Shown here: in pieces, positions 12,330-25,184 of the stretch | Numbering within the stretch: position 1 is the stretch's first letter | How the letters are laid out: every line of letters starts with the position of its first letter | Translations under genes and position numbers: made by a program | Notes under the pieces: model-generated | The model's database searches: none | What the model was told of the DNA's origin: nothing | The model's input: only the letters and a program-made list of their open reading frames with translations | From: Polytrichum commune | Taxonomy: Eukaryota; Streptophyta; Polytrichopsida; Polytrichales; Polytrichaceae | DNA: 60,000 nt | Reading direction: 5' to 3' | Assembly (NCBI GenBank): GCA_950295325.1 | Contig: OX485807.1 | Span: 27,687,666-27,747,665 of the forward strand

Positions 12330-12855
12330 TTGCCCCCTTGGGTTTGATCCTCACCAACCCACATACCAATCAAATCTAGGGGCCTGATTAAGAAAAAGGA
12401 GCCACTTAAGACCCATCTACCTTAGTTTTTGTTATGTCCTTCTCTTGGCTTCTCTCTCAAGCCTAGCTTGGGTCATAGCTTTTGTGTGGTGTAAAAGAAG
12501 CATGCCCAATCTACTTAGTTAGCTTAATCGGACACCTATAAGTGAGTTCAGTGTGGATATAAGAACAAACACTAATCTCATCAACATAATTTGGGGGTGG
12601 AGGGACCTATTATGGTCATTCAAGAAGAAGGAAAGAACTTTGCTTTGATAATGAATAAGATATTCATATATATGAGCTTTGAAAATTACGAGGGAAATGA
12701 CTTTGGCATTGATTTGGATTTGGTGTTTATTTTGTATGAAAATACAAGTTTGATTTAATTACTTTTCTTCATCAGACACCTACATTTGATTGGTGTGTGA
12801 TTAGGTGAGGATCAAAGAACAAACACCATAAAGACACCCCATATAAAGATATCGG
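12330..12855 (-). repeat. Dispersed repeat R1, nested copies
   Basis: 12480-12855 reads as an inverted R1 copy: it contains GGACACCTA, ATATTCATATATATGAGCTT and TGACTTTGGCA. A fragment in the other orientation (TTTGATCCTCACC...CACATACCAATCAAAT) precedes it. The copies look nested or rearranged. Confidence 0.5.
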
Positions 12856-13605
12856 ACTATACATCCTCAAACTTTATCAACTACACCAAACTCAAGAGTG
12901 AACATATATATTAGGGAATCAACAAACATGCACTTCCTATAACCATAACTAGAATAAGGGAAGGTTCGATCTTGAACGTGATTTTTTGCTGAAGCTTCAT
13001 CATACCTAGATTTGCTACTGCAACACAAGTTTCCTTGTGCAAATCTAACGAGTAGAAGTTGGAGAACATGAAAAATGAACCGAATGACACCCACATACCT
13101 TGCCTTTGATTCAATCGTGTGTTCAAGATGGAGATTGATGCAAAGGAGATGTGGCCGGATGCAGAACTAAAAGTGTCTGTTTTAGGCCCCTCTTACCTTA
13201 TCATTTCATCATTCATCTTATAAATGGGACTCAGAAACGGCCAACACATTAAGGATTTTTTAAAAAAAAAATCTCTTGAAAAGGTTAGAATCTCGTGGGC
13301 CCGGGGCTTGTTATCCAACCCTTCCACTCCGAAAACGTGGCATACTTTGCCAGTAAGTAATCGCTCGCTCTCTGGGGCTCCCGAAGAATCTTGATTGAAC
13401 CTCGCAAGTGCACCACCAATGCTGCGGCGATGATGAAGAAGCTCGCAACAATTGGGAAGGAGGACGACATCGACAATGGGCGCACCGAATTTAGCACGCC
13501 GTGCTATGCAATTCCCCGCCGCGGCGACAGCAGCAACAACGACAACAACAACAACGAGGAGGAGGAGGATTTAATCGAACACCCCCAGCATGGTGTCGCA
13601 GCAGC
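12856..13605. other. Upstream region of the CemA-like gene
   Basis: No separate gene. The part nearest the start is GC-richer and probably holds the promoter and 5' UTR. The CAG/CAA/GAG-rich stretch 13525-13570 lies in frame upstream of the chosen ATG. Confidence 0.4.
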
Positions 13606-16600
13606 ATGACAGAGCTCCTTCCGACTCTTCCCCCATGCTTCCGCCACGCCTTGCATCCGCCCTGGGGACTACGCATCCACAGCACCAGAGCAGCAGCAGG
13701 CCAAACTCCTCCGCTATGGCCAACCCCTCTTGTGGGTACCAGGAGCCTGGATTGTGGGGGGAGGAACAAATGGGCCAGGATGGCTCAGTGTTGGCGCCAA
13801 CATCATCAACAATTCCCAGCCGTCAAATTGACGGGGTGTCCCGAATTCAATCCTATTGGGAGCAAGAGGGCCTGTGGAATCATCAGCAGGAAGCAAGGCC
13901 AAGAGAAGGCCGGGGCTATGGGGTTAGGTTGGTGCAAGGGATGGCCACAAGAGGTTTCATCACATCGTGAATTAAACCCTAGGGATCGCTCCAGGAGTCG
14001 TTTTGTTGTGTCTGTAGCTGGGGGAAATGGAAATGGATGGTTCAAGAATTTGCTGTTATCGAAGATTGAGATTCCAGATGTCGACCTGGGGGGGTTGGAC
14101 GATGATGATGAGGACATGAACGGGGATGGGGATGGGGATGGGGATGGGGATGAGGGGGAGGGAGAGGGAGAGGGAGAGGTAGATGATGAAGATGATGAAG
14201 ATTTGGAGGAGGTGGATTTTGAATTTTCGCGGGAACCCGCCGGGGACGAGGTGGACGAGTTGATAGAGGATGACACGAGGTTTGCGAGGTGGAAGAGGAA
14301 AATGGACGCGAAGAATGAGCTGCGGGAGTTTCAAGCGTCAGGGCGTGACCCGGACAGTAAGGATTGGGAGGATTGGTTGGACGATACGTGGGAGCAGTAT
14401 GATGTGAATCTGGCAGGGGAAGATGGTTGGTACCAGCCTGCACCGGATTGGGAGAAAGATGGGGTGCCTAGGGATCCTCCCACGAAACCTGAGCGGGGAA
14501 TGAGGCGGACCATCAAGGAGCTTTTCTTTCGTATCTTTGAGCGTGAAGAGGAGGTTGCAGATGACCTTCAATTTGAGGAACGAGTTTTCAGATTCACTTC
14601 CCAGTCTACTGTAAGCACCAGTCTTATCAAACCCTCACTCTTTCATATGCACATGTTTCTACATGTTCACCTCAATCATATATATACCCACAGGATGTTG
14701 GTGTTCAGATGTACTTCCCAGTCTACCGTAAGCACCAGACCTACTAAACCCTCACTCTTTTCATATGCACATGATTCTACATGTACACCTCAATCCACAC
14801 ATATGCCCTTTGGAGTTTTTATTTCTGCATAAGGAACTCTTACCTTCATGTGCATTATTCAAACGTAATATAAGCTATGATTTCTGTATAAGGAATTCAT
14901 ACCTCCATGTGCATTGTTCATAGTAACTTACCCACAGAATGTAGGGTTTAGGGTTTTAAATCGCCTGGACAAATTGATCTTCGGAAGAGTTTCTTGTTTC
15001 TTGACCTAAATTTTTCTTTCCTCAAACTTGCATAAGTTGGCGTTTCCTTCTGCACACTACCTTTGAAGCAAATAATAGCTTCAGATTTGGATCACATGTT
15101 TCGTCAGCATTTGGCAACTCTTTAGTTTGAACTTGGGAACTAATATGGGGTACCTTGAGAACTTCATATGCCCCCTTGCTTTGTTGAACTGGAAGGTGAT
15201 CACAAATTCGTTTGGTTCCTTGATACTGAGGTTTATATTCTTACTCTGATTTCCATCATGGAGGTGCACATTGTTCGGTTTGCAATGCACTTAACATTTT
15301 ATCTGTTCCAGTGATTGCGTTTTCATGATTGTATTTTTCTTGCAAAAACGTGGCTAGCTTCTGTGATGCAATGGAGCAATACTTTGGTGTCCAGGCTTGG
15401 ACTGAATCCTGGTGTGCAGGGCTGGAAGCTGTTAACATGTCAACAGGAGCTAATGGACATGATTTGGAATGTGTTGGTTGTTGCAGGCGAAATTTGTGGG
15501 AGTTCTTATTGTTGTACCTTGGGTTGCAGATTTCCTCGTCCATGATTTCTTGTTGGTTCCTTTTCTGAACACGTAAGAAAATCTTCCTCTTGCACTCTGC
15601 CAAAGCAACAATCTCATAATATGCCAACTTTGGCAGATTTTATGTATCTGTCTGCTAGATCTATATAGAGGCTGTTTATTGAATAATGTCACTGTAATTC
15701 TAGATCATGAACATTTGTCACCTGCAATCCTGGTTTTATAACCCTTCTGTAGCCTGCTGGCAAGGTCGTGCAAATCTATATCTTGATTTTCACTTCTATT
15801 ATGCTACCCGTGCAGATTGTAGTTCTCTTTTTGTGGTTTTGAAAGCAAATACGCTATGGTGAAGTTGTCTTATCTGGTATTGTGGCACTGCCTTGATGCA
15901 GGTATGTGGAAAAGGTTCCGCTAGCTGCTAAAGTGTTAGATATAAGGGAATCTCAGAAATTGAGGATTATTGACAGACTTAAATTAGAGCGTCAGCGGGT
16001 GCGGTTTGAGGCTGAGATTGGTAAAGCTCCTCCACTTTCCGATGACGAGCTGGCTGAGCACATTCGAGAGGAAGCGTACGTAATTACTTCTTTTATGTTT
16101 GCATCAGTTAATTCAAAGGATTATATTCTTGCTTATGTTTCATCCTGCCACTTCCCTTGTAAAGCGTATTCACGCTTCATCTTGGTATGGTTTATCACCT
16201 CCATTTAGGATCACAGTCACCTTATTATCAATGACCTAGAGGAGGTGTTTCTGGAGGCAAGTGCTTGCACATAAAAGGTTTGCATTCCATGTTGGGATTT
16301 GGTGGCTTCAGGTTAGAATTACGAGAGGAGCTGAGACTTGAAAATAGACTGGCTTTTGCCAATATTTGGTCTGATTTTACTGCTGGATTGACGATCCTCT
16401 TATTGTTGGTTCTCAACAAAAGACAGGTGCAAATTTTAGTCCCGTGCTTCCAATCTTTTGATAGGAGCCTTTCTCCATGTACCATAAAACTAGGACGTAT
16501 CAACTGGGATTCCATTTTGGCAGCCATCTGGATTTGTGTGGGAAGGGTCTTCAAGAGTCACTTATCAAGAGACGAATGCTTGTCTATAGATGGCAGCAGC

Positions 16601-17614
16601 ATTTACTGTAGTTTACAGAAGAAGTCACAAGTACAAAATGCACAACTCATTCTCTCTTGGCAGTAGCTGTGAACACCTCAAAGTAGTTATGATAGTTGTG
16701 AATCGTCCATCCTAATGAACTGTATTATGATTTTGCATGCCATTTAGAAGTTGACGATTGATCTGTATGCTGCAGGTTGCAATTATGAGATTGACTGGTG
16801 AACGCCTGTTCACAAACATCTCTGATACTGGAAAAGCTTTTATTATTATTCTTCTCACTGACATTTTTCTTGGGTAAGTTAGAACGATCTCTTTTCTATT
16901 TTGACATCTACATGGGGGCCACTCAACATTATTATACCTACTACTAAGAAAGGCTTCACCATTCACCTTTAGATTTCACGAGTATGAAATTTCAGCTGAT
17001 CTGATGTGGGCCTCTTGAGTAAATCCTCCTCTCTTCTTGAAGTTGACCATGGCCCTGCGTAACTAGCTTGGGGGACTAATTTTTTTATTTTAAGCAGGAC
17101 TTGAAGTTTGCACATGGTGGTTGTTTCCATTCTTGGTCCTTACTTGGTGTTCATTTTCGTGCAGGTATCATTCTGAATCAGGCTGGGAGACAGTCTCAGA
17201 GATGGTTCTTGAGCATTATGGATTTGAAGTCTCCCAAGCTGCTATATATATATTTGTGGCCATTGTGCCTGTCACAATTGATGCATGCTTCAAGCTTTGG
17301 GTACTTCTCTACCTACCCAATATTCAGTGTGAATTCCCATTTCTACAGTAGACCTATGTTAGTTCAATTTTTTCATTTCAATAGTTCTGAAGGTTGTCTT
17401 GTTAGTGATCATGGCTTGACATCCATGGGACATGAGGTAGGGAGATTGTGCACTAATTCAACACTGCTTTTTATAAGCGATATTAAAATTGTGATTGTAT
17501 CACCTGAATTTCCGCAAAGCTGATGGTGGCGAATGTACAATGCAGGTGTTTCGCTTTTTCAGAACACTTTCTCCGTCTGCAAGTGCAACTTTCCGGGAGA
17601 TGCAGCGGCATTAA
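13606..17614 (+). CDS. DLDG1: CemA-like plastid envelope protein (DLDG1 family), seven exons
   Basis: Nuclear-encoded relative of chloroplast CemA/Ycf10. The Arabidopsis member, DLDG1, acts in the plastid envelope in proton homeostasis and tuning of photoprotection. Exons: 13606-14610, 15487-15572, 15902-16075, 16312-16426, 16776-16873, 17165-17300, 17546-17614; all GT-AG and in phase, 560 residues. A Pro/Arg/Ser-rich N-terminus fits a transit peptide. An acidic stretch of Asp-Gly then Glu-Gly repeats follows, then the conserved RFARWKRKMDAKNELREFQ and WEDWLDDTWEQYD. The membrane domain has about four hydrophobic segments, with ENRLAFANIWSD, ISDTGKAFIIILLTDIFLG, YHSESGWE and VTIDACFKLWVFRF. 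It ends SASATFREMQRH, the usual family C-terminus. The ATG at 13606 is the first in-frame ATG. The long acidic N-terminal region is unusual. Confidence 0.92.
14122..14179 (+). repeat. Coding minisatellite (GGGGAT then GGGAGA units)
   Basis: Six-base units within exon 1 of the CemA-like gene. They encode a run of Asp-Gly followed by Glu-Gly, and then DDEDDEDLEE. Copy number should vary easily by slippage without frameshift. Confidence 0.9.
14596..14820 (+). repeat. 117-bp tandem duplication spanning the exon 1 donor
   Basis: ACTTCCCAGTCTAC plus the donor GTAAGCACCAG and about 90 bp of intron recur 117 bp downstream (from 14713). The second copy keeps a usable donor (ACC, then GTAAGC at 14728) and is preceded by a good acceptor (TATATATACCCACAG ending at 14693). 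A 34-nt cryptic exon (14694-14727) is therefore possible. Confidence 0.85.
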
Positions 17615-18769
17615 AAGCTTATTTGCTCTGAAATGTTTCTTTTTCTTTTTGCCTGGGATATCTACCTGGTGCACATTTGAGAAGAAGGGTATTGAAAGTA
17701 TACTTGGGAAAGAGGAACACTACCCATCTCAAATCTAGATTGACGATTCATTAATTGGGTCTCAATATGCTGAGACTCTGCAACGGCGTCTACATTGAGA
17801 TGCCATATTTGTTCTGAAGAGTTCTTGAAGCGAGTTCTCTCTACAGAGTTTGATACTATTCAAGTGTATTCTAATGTTTGACATCAAAGTTTGCAATTTC
17901 TAATAGGACCCAGGTCCTGGTAATCAATTGTCATCAATGCAGAGCACTTGGGTTTGAATGTTTACTCTTTGATAAGCTTATTTGGCCAATCACCTGATCA
18001 ACAGTTTAATGTGATGACCTAGTTTAGAGTTAGGAGTCTACTCTAGAATGTTGATGAAAGTTGAGCAAGATTTAAAGGAGATCTATCATTCTCTGAAGTT
18101 CTTGAGGAGTTCTTGAAGGTATGCATGATGATTACACTAGTTGCAAATCTCTTGGCGGTTCGAGAAACCTACAAGTAGGCTTTTAACATAGGGTTATTGG
18201 ACTTTTAATTTCAAGTAGGCAGCAATAGTTGAAATTCCCAATTTTGTTCTTGGGACCCATGACTGAGGCATTAGCATGTTGACAAACAAACTCTCCAAAT
18301 ATGCTACTGTTGGCAAACATAAGTGTTATCATGTCTTTTATCCTATCTTTCCTTTGACATGTTGCACGATGTTTTGTTGACTTTGTCTTCTAACTCTGAA
18401 AGGGAACGATGCTCTCCAGTTTGGCATTGAATAATTTCTTGGAAAATTTGACATGTGCTGTTGTTATTATCACATTGGCTGGAACCCTTATGGAATCCTG
18501 TTGTGAATTTACATGTTCAGGCTTTATGAACCAGAAAGCATAGGATTCGTTGCTTGCAAAATTGAACACTGGAGTGCTGGATAAGCTTCTTGGGTTGATG
18601 ACTGGCAAGGACTACATACATCAACTTGTTCCATTGATTGTTTTCTCTGCCTGCTGCGATTGAACCTTTTTCTTTTGAATTCCGATGTTCCTCCCCATGT
18701 GTATGCTTGCAACTGTTTTGGTTTTTTGTGTGGATGTGAGAGGGATCTTGGGTCGATGCATTACCCTTT
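17615..18769. other. 3' flank of the CemA-like gene
   Basis: Contains the probable 3' UTR and AT-rich intergenic sequence. Open frames at 17523-17738 and 18390-18801 are shadows of the 3' flank or unsupported. No motif was recognised. Confidence 0.4.
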
Positions 18770-19280
18770 GAGGTAAGATAGATGGGTCTTAAAATGGTCA
18801 TTTTTTCTGACTAGTCTAATTCTCCTAGGATACAAAACACGTGATTAGCACGAGATGGTTAGCAAATCTAAACAGAGGCCATGGCTACTTTCCTCGTAGT
18901 TTTTGGAGCTCATATGAGTATCTTATTCAATATCAAAGTGAGATTCTCGTGCTCATTGAGTGGTCATGTAGGTCCTCCCAATTATGGTGACTATTAAACT
19001 TAGAATGGTTATCATATATTGAGCATGCAGTCCAATCTCTTGTTAAAACATGTCTTTTTGGTATCCATTTTTGAAGCCACATCCAACCACATACCACTTA
19101 AATGTAGGTGTCCAATTAAGAGAGGTCACCAAATTAGGCACTTATGTGTTATGCATGAGTTATTTGGTACCTTTTCTTGATTAGCCACCTATATTTAATT
19201 GGTATGTGGTTATGTGGGATCAAAAATCAAACACCACGAAGAGACATGTTTAAAAGAGATTGGACTACGTCTGCAAAAAA
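18770..19280. repeat. Dispersed repeat R1, copy b plus inverted fragment
   Basis: 18770-19160 is the most complete forward copy. It begins AGATGGGTCTTAAAATGG and contains GGAGCTCATATGAGTAT and GCAGTCCAATCTCTTGT. An inverted fragment (CACCTATATTTAATTGGTATGTGG) follows at about 19185-19280. Confidence 0.65.
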
Positions 19281-19544
19281 ATTTATGATGACTCCAACAT
19301 TGTGGATGAGAGTATTAAAGCTTGGCTGAGTTCCAACATTGTCCAAAGCTTTTGTAACTGTATATTGGAAGAGCTGTGCTTGTAGATTTCGATGTAGTGC
19401 ATTATACAAAGATGTTTATATGGTGATGTTGTGGTACTAGTATTAGTTGTTATTTAGGCCAAGTCAAGGTAATAAATTACAGTAATGGCAGGATTAGAAA
19501 ACATTGGCAGAATATAGTTTACTTAACCTTTTACAACAAAACTC

Positions 19545-20830
19545 CACTACACCGTTTATGGTGATTAGTGTCACGTGCATAATAGTGTCACTTATCTTAT
19601 GGTGAGGTGTATGTTAGGTTATGTTGTCATCTCATGACACTTGGCGGTGAAGCACCCTAACTAATATCTTGGCATGAGTATGTTTAATAGTGTTATGAGA
19701 TGTATGCCTATGTTACATAATGATCTGCAAGTTGGCTAAGAGTGTACACGCATGATACTTGGCATTAGTATGCTCAAGAATTTATTCCTCTTGCATATTA
19801 AAATGTAAACACGTGACACTTGCCATTGGTATGTTCAATAATACCTTCCTCTTGCATACTAAGTAGCATAACTATCATCTTAAGGATCCCATTTATGTTA
19901 CTCTAAATGTCATAATGTAGATAAATTTTCCACTTCACAAAATTACTTATATTGATGAATAGTATTGTGTCGACAACTAGTGGACGTGGCTTTGAGACCT
20001 CGAGGCAGCTAGTTTGGACTATTCGCCAATAGTGTGCGTGGCACTAAATATCGTAAACAATGTAGTGAAGTTGCCATAACATTATTCAGCTTCATAATGT
20101 TCTCTTTCCGATCCTGTGAGAGTCCAAGAAATAATTTGGGGTGGGGGGAAATAGTGAACTCCGCATGTGATGAGTGGTCATTGTCACGACCGCAACATTG
20201 GGGGTGCATTATTTTGTCTAATTAGTGTGGGTTATCATTTGGAGTTGCGTGGTGCTATAACATTTTACTAAGAGTATCATTTGTACCCAAATAACATAAG
20301 TGCACTACATATAATATTTAGTGTCACTTGTTATTTGAAATTGTATGATGATATATATATTTATTATATATCTCATAGTTTATAGCAAATGTCAAATTGG
20401 TTATTTGGGCATTATAGAACAATAACAACTTTACTTGGTAAAAACTTACATCAATAGTAAAAAAAAGCATTGCATAATTTCAAATGGTGGACCATACTAA
20501 TTGGACAAAATAGTGTAGTTAGTTTGGACTAGTGGGTCGGTACCAAGGGTGACCACCATGTAGGTGGCAAGGAGCCACCAAGCTCAACCCTTGGGGCAAG
20601 TAAAAACCCCCCATGTAGGTTGAGTTTCCATGTAGGCCGCTTGCCCACCATATTTTAGTGGGAATAAGGACAAACTCGTCCAAATGTAAATGGAATCTAG
20701 TGGGGTAGGGTTCGTATGTGCCAACTACACTAAATATGGTAATTTGTGTCATCAATTCTAATTGTCTTGCTCAATACCAATTGTAAACCGTGGTATAGTG
20801 TCACCAACACTAAATGTTAACCCAACGTTA
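19545..20830. mobile_element. Possible non-autonomous CACTA-like element (tentative)
   Basis: CACTACACCG at 19545 resembles a CACTA terminus and is followed by repeated TAGTGTCAC and CACTAAAT words, in both orientations, up to about 20830. I could not find a convincing inverted terminus or target duplication. No coding sequence was seen. Confidence 0.25.
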
Positions 20831-21325
20831 TATGTCATTCCTTGTAAAGTTTTTGGGGGATTATAGATTTACAATGTTGCAATTACTGTCACTTACCAAG
20901 TGGATTCTCATCAAAATTTCAATCATCCATGACAATATTTCATCACAAGTTGTTGACAAGAGAAGGTAGGGTTTTGGCAATGGACGAACTCATCCATCAT
21001 CTATGACAATATTTGTTCACTTATTCATAAGAAGTGTCGTCCGATAAGTTATAAAAATAATATAAAATACCACATGTCATTAAATGTCATATTTAATCTA
21101 GTTGCTCTCATCTTCTCGAACCCTGATCTACCTACTAACCTCCTCCACCACCATGTTACAAAGAATGAAGTTATGGACCATCGGACTTCAAATTCTTTTG
21201 TGACCGGCACTTGTAGGTTAGAAAGTGCTTTAGGTGGGCTCATGGAAGTCTAACAGCCCACGTCCACAACCCTCCACATTCTAAGAGGTCACCATCTATG
21301 ATCGGGGAGAACCGGTTGTTAGTCA

Positions 21326-21530
21326 CAAATGAACTGGTTGAGTTTGAGAAATAACAAGTTGAGGTTCAAGACTTTGGGAGAATTGCCGATCACTTTACAG
21401 GAATTTATACAATATACCTCAAACTTTTATAGAAAAACCGAAGGATGTCAACATGTAACCGGTTGGACTTGCAAACACTAGGATCTCAACCGATTATGCC
21501 CAAAAATCTCCCCGATCACTAGTCACCAGA
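21326..21530. repeat. Dispersed repeat R4, copy a
   Basis: Shares GGTTGAGTTTGAGAAATAAC, GAAAAACCGAA, CAACATGTAACCGGTTGGAC and AAAAATCTCCCCG with 54218-54392, same orientation. Both copies carry repeated ACCGGTT words. The remainder of 20831-22364 holds no recognised gene. Confidence 0.75.
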
Positions 21531-22364
21531 ATGTGGTTGGTTGGTGGCTTGTGGTTCTCTACATGAGAACACCTCCAACCCACTATATCTAGAATCTCAT
21601 GGGCGAGCAACCTACATGGAAGCTCACCTGTAGCACACCAAACTCCACGCCGCATTCACACTTGGAGAAGGATGATGCAAGGAGCATCGACCAAAGATTG
21701 GCCTAGCACAACACACTTCACATTGTTTTTCGAGGCCCAAATTTATTTATTTGTTTATTTATTACACAAATTGAAAAGTCAATTGCAAGAGAGTAACCAA
21801 AATACAATCAAAACATGCAAACCAGCACAACCTGAGTGGATCAAGAAATAATGCCCATTTGTGGCCTAACCCTCCAAGTGACAACTAAGTTACACTTCGA
21901 AGCCCACATGTGAAGTTGGCTAATCGGGCACCAATCTAGGAAGTGACATTGCTTTGTGGTTGATGACAAACCATGGGATGGTCAATATGCCACCCGAGTG
22001 TGATGGGTTTTGGATACCCCTCACACGTCCATGATGTACTCTTTTCATATCCTCCTTTTATAAATATGAAGGGTTCCTTTTATTCAGTCAATCACATTGT
22101 TCAAAATGTGTTCAATTTCGCTTCCACAAGTTTAATTTCTATGGCAATCTATAATCCACTATGACTCAATTATATGGGATTAGCATTTGTGATCTAGTGT
22201 CTACCTAAAGGTAACTTGCATGGGATAAAGATTCACATATCATTGTAGCTTTAGATTTTCAAATTGAGTTGTAGAGAACATTGGCATCATGAAGGGAGAG
22301 ATTTGAGCACGTGAATAACTTGTGTTTTGAAGGCAAAAATGGTGATTTTTTTAATATAAAATTG

Positions 22365-22605
22365 ATAAGTTAAGCAAGGCTTAAACAAACTCTTTTGGCT
22401 TTTCACCCACTTCTCTTAGGATACGAAACACACAATGAACATGAGATAATTAGCTATCCAAGCTGTGCTTGTAGCCCCCCTTTTAATCCATTTCCTCAAA
22501 TTTGTGGAGCTCGTTTTATTTGTGATAGTAAAGATTCTCTTTCTTATTAAATGATCACACATGTCTCTCCATTTAAGTTGACAGTTAAGCCTATAATAGA
22601 GTATT
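22365..22605. repeat. Dispersed repeat R1, partial copy c
   Basis: Contains TCTTAGGATACGAAACACAC, GAGATAATTAGCTA and TTGTGGAGCTCGTTTTAT, matching the 5' half of R1. From 22606 to 23082 nothing else is recognised except two TTAGGG units at about 22996-23008. Confidence 0.5.
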
Positions 22606-23082
22606 ATGTGAAGTCTCTCAAAGGGGATTAAACAAGGAGTTTGGTCCTTCTTTGAGAGACTTTTTAAAATTTTAAAATTTAATTTAATTTTTAAAATTTA
22701 GTGCTTGTGAGCTCATCTTGTATGGGAGTATGTTTTAAAAAGTTGGGTGAAACTCCTTTCATTCCCATAAATTTTGCGAGGACTCTAAGATCTAAAATAG
22801 GGTCTATCCATGGGAAACTCCACCCTAGATCCTAAAATTGGTCTATGAAAGGCTAGCTTGATGTGATACTTGAATTTAAAGATTTAATGTTGGATTATGC
22901 AAGAAAGTAAGACTAACCATATGTTGTCGAGGAGGAGGCCTAAAGCCGCTTGCCGAAATGCTGGCCTCTCCTGCGGCCACATCACCTATTCATTTTAGGG
23001 TTAGGGTTAGTTTTTGTACTTAAGCATGTGAGTAGATGATGATTGAAGTTAGACAACTCCAAAGAAAGAATTGGGTCAAGCA

Positions 23083-23999
23083 CACTACAGGAAAACCAGC
23101 CCAATGTGACCGGATGTGACTAAGGGCATATGACTATGTAGTCACCTCAGTCATTGGTTTAGTCTAAAATCAGTCCTAAGAGGGTCCAGTCATGGTCTAG
23201 TCATATACGTAGTCATATTTTTGAGGACCTGGGTGGGAACGTCTACGGGAACGGGACATATGTTCTCCTACCCGGTTCCCAGAGTCATGCTATGAGTGCT
23301 CACTATGTGTAGTCATGCTAATGCTAATGCGTTATGTATGTCTTACTGTAGTAAGAGAGTTGGTTTGGGTGACTACATGACTTCCTGTAGTAAATGAACT
23401 GACTAATAGTTGTCATATATTTCAATCAGATGATTTTGAAGTCCTCTAGTCGTTGGCTCCATGGGTGAGTGTTGTGATATAGAAGTAGGTCTATAATCTT
23501 CACTTACATAATAGCTCGTCTATTCAACACTACCATGTCTGCGCGCAAACATGATCACGTGTCATTTTAGAGGCACCCCATCATAGAAACAGGAACTAAA
23601 CACACCTTAAAAAATTAGTAAGTAATTGGCTTGGGCGTCCATAAATCATGATTCCACTTGGAATATCTTCCCACTTTCTTTTCAGATGCACGACATTGCC
23701 GTGTATGCTTAACCGGGCTACAGAATTCCCATGCTCACAACAAAGCCGTTATTGATCACCTTCCCATACTTTTTTGAGATGCCAAAGTGTTTGCAAAATA
23801 ACGTAGTCATGTGGACAATTTTCTTTACTGGATTCAGTCATGACTGCGATATAACATAGTCACAGACACAATTTCCTTTACTTATATTGGTAATGAACCC
23901 CCTTTGTCCAAACAACTTTAATTTGTTAACTGTGCAATCTCTGTGACTACTCTTTTGCTGTACCAAAATTCTACAGATAGTAGTTGGGCTCCTACAGTC
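23083..23999. repeat. Left TIR and subterminal repeat region of the CACTA element
   Basis: 28-bp TIR, then many copies of TGACTA, TAGTCA and AGTCAT in both orientations, for example TGACTATGTAGTCA near 23131. In En/Spm such subterminal motifs bind TNPA. No coding sequence is supported downstream of the transposase stop at 24000. Confidence 0.8.
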
Positions 24000-24942
24000 C
24001 TACTGTGGTGATTCATCATTGTAGTCTGCCTCTGTATCCTCCATTTGCATAGCAAGCTGCACCTCGTTGCTAGAAAGCTCCCTGGAACTTGATAAAACAA
24101 GTGGCATTGCTACGGTATCATCAGCGACATGATGTGCCATCAATCCCTGAGTTACAACATCGTCGCATAAGCTTAGGCAGTGTAGATCTGGTCTTCCTTC
24201 AGCCATGGAAGTCACTCTCACACTTCGTGCTTCTTTGCGTAGAACTACCTTCCATCCATGATGTGCCACATCGTCAACAAAGAAGACCTGTTGAGCATGA
24301 AGAGGAAACGCAAACGAATCTGATGAGTATGGAATGGTACGGTCAATGTTCACGAGAGTGAAACCGTACTCATCTCTTTTCATAGTTGCCCGTGGCCCAA
24401 TCCACGTGGCGCGGACCCACTTACAATACAGTAGGAGTATTTCGAACTTCCCATAGTCAGCCCCAATAATCTCTTCGACCCACCCCACGTACTCCACGTT
24501 CGCAAGCCTGTGATTCTTGTCCTTTCTGATGGAACGGCAAGATTGTGAGAATGTTGCAGCTACTCCGCTGTCGCACGTTGACAAGTGGCCCTCTGCTCCT
24601 CGCACACGTATATGGTTCCCGTATGCATACATGCTGCGATACGATTTTGCCTCGCATGAAGGTGGTAGGACAAGGCCAAGAATATCTTCATGGACCTCTG
24701 TGTCTGCTGCCACATCCCGTTGCACCGCGATAGGAAACCACTCAGAAAACTGCTCATTCCTTGCGATTGCTGGATACTCTGCTCTTCTGCCCCGTGATCG
24801 ACGACGTATCTCTGCACGCATTCTGTGCCGCGCTTCCATCTCCAAGTAGTGACGTCTGATTGGAAGCCACAGTGGATGGAAATTTTTTACATAACAAAAA
24901 CAGCCGGCAGATAAATGTAAACGTCATCAACATCTAATTCCC

Positions 24943-25184
24943 TAGTCATGTGTTGCAATATGATGACTGAAATTAGTACGCAATAGACCTTTGTTGACTA
25001 TAGAGTCACAGTGTCCCTTCTAGACAGAGTGCATGACTAAAACATGTGATGCTTACTATCTGTTAGTCATGTGTTGCAATATGATGACTGGAATTAGTAC
25101 GCAATAGACCTTTGTTGACTATAGAGTCACATTGTCCCTTCTAGACAGAGTGCATGACTAAAACATGTGATGCTTACTCTCTGT
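24943..25184 (-). repeat. 121-bp tandem duplication in tnp2 intron 4
   Basis: Two near-identical 121-bp units start at 24943 and 25064. On the coding strand the upstream unit includes the real donor (ACAGAGAGTAAGCATCAC) and the downstream unit a copy of it (ACAGATAGTAAGCATCAC). The intron runs 25177-24856. Confidence 0.9.

Noticed and set aside
13806-14443. Minus-strand open frames rich in Ser/Pro/His across the CemA-like exon 1
   Set aside because: They are antisense shadows of the GGGGAT and GGGAGA coding repeat; no motif and no splice context.
22994-23010. TTTAGGGTTAGGGTTAG as interstitial telomere DNA
   Set aside because: Only two to three units, too short to call a telomeric tract.
24089-24849. 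Plus-strand open frames opposite the tnp2 DUF4216 exon
   Set aside because: Antisense shadows of a recognised coding exon.
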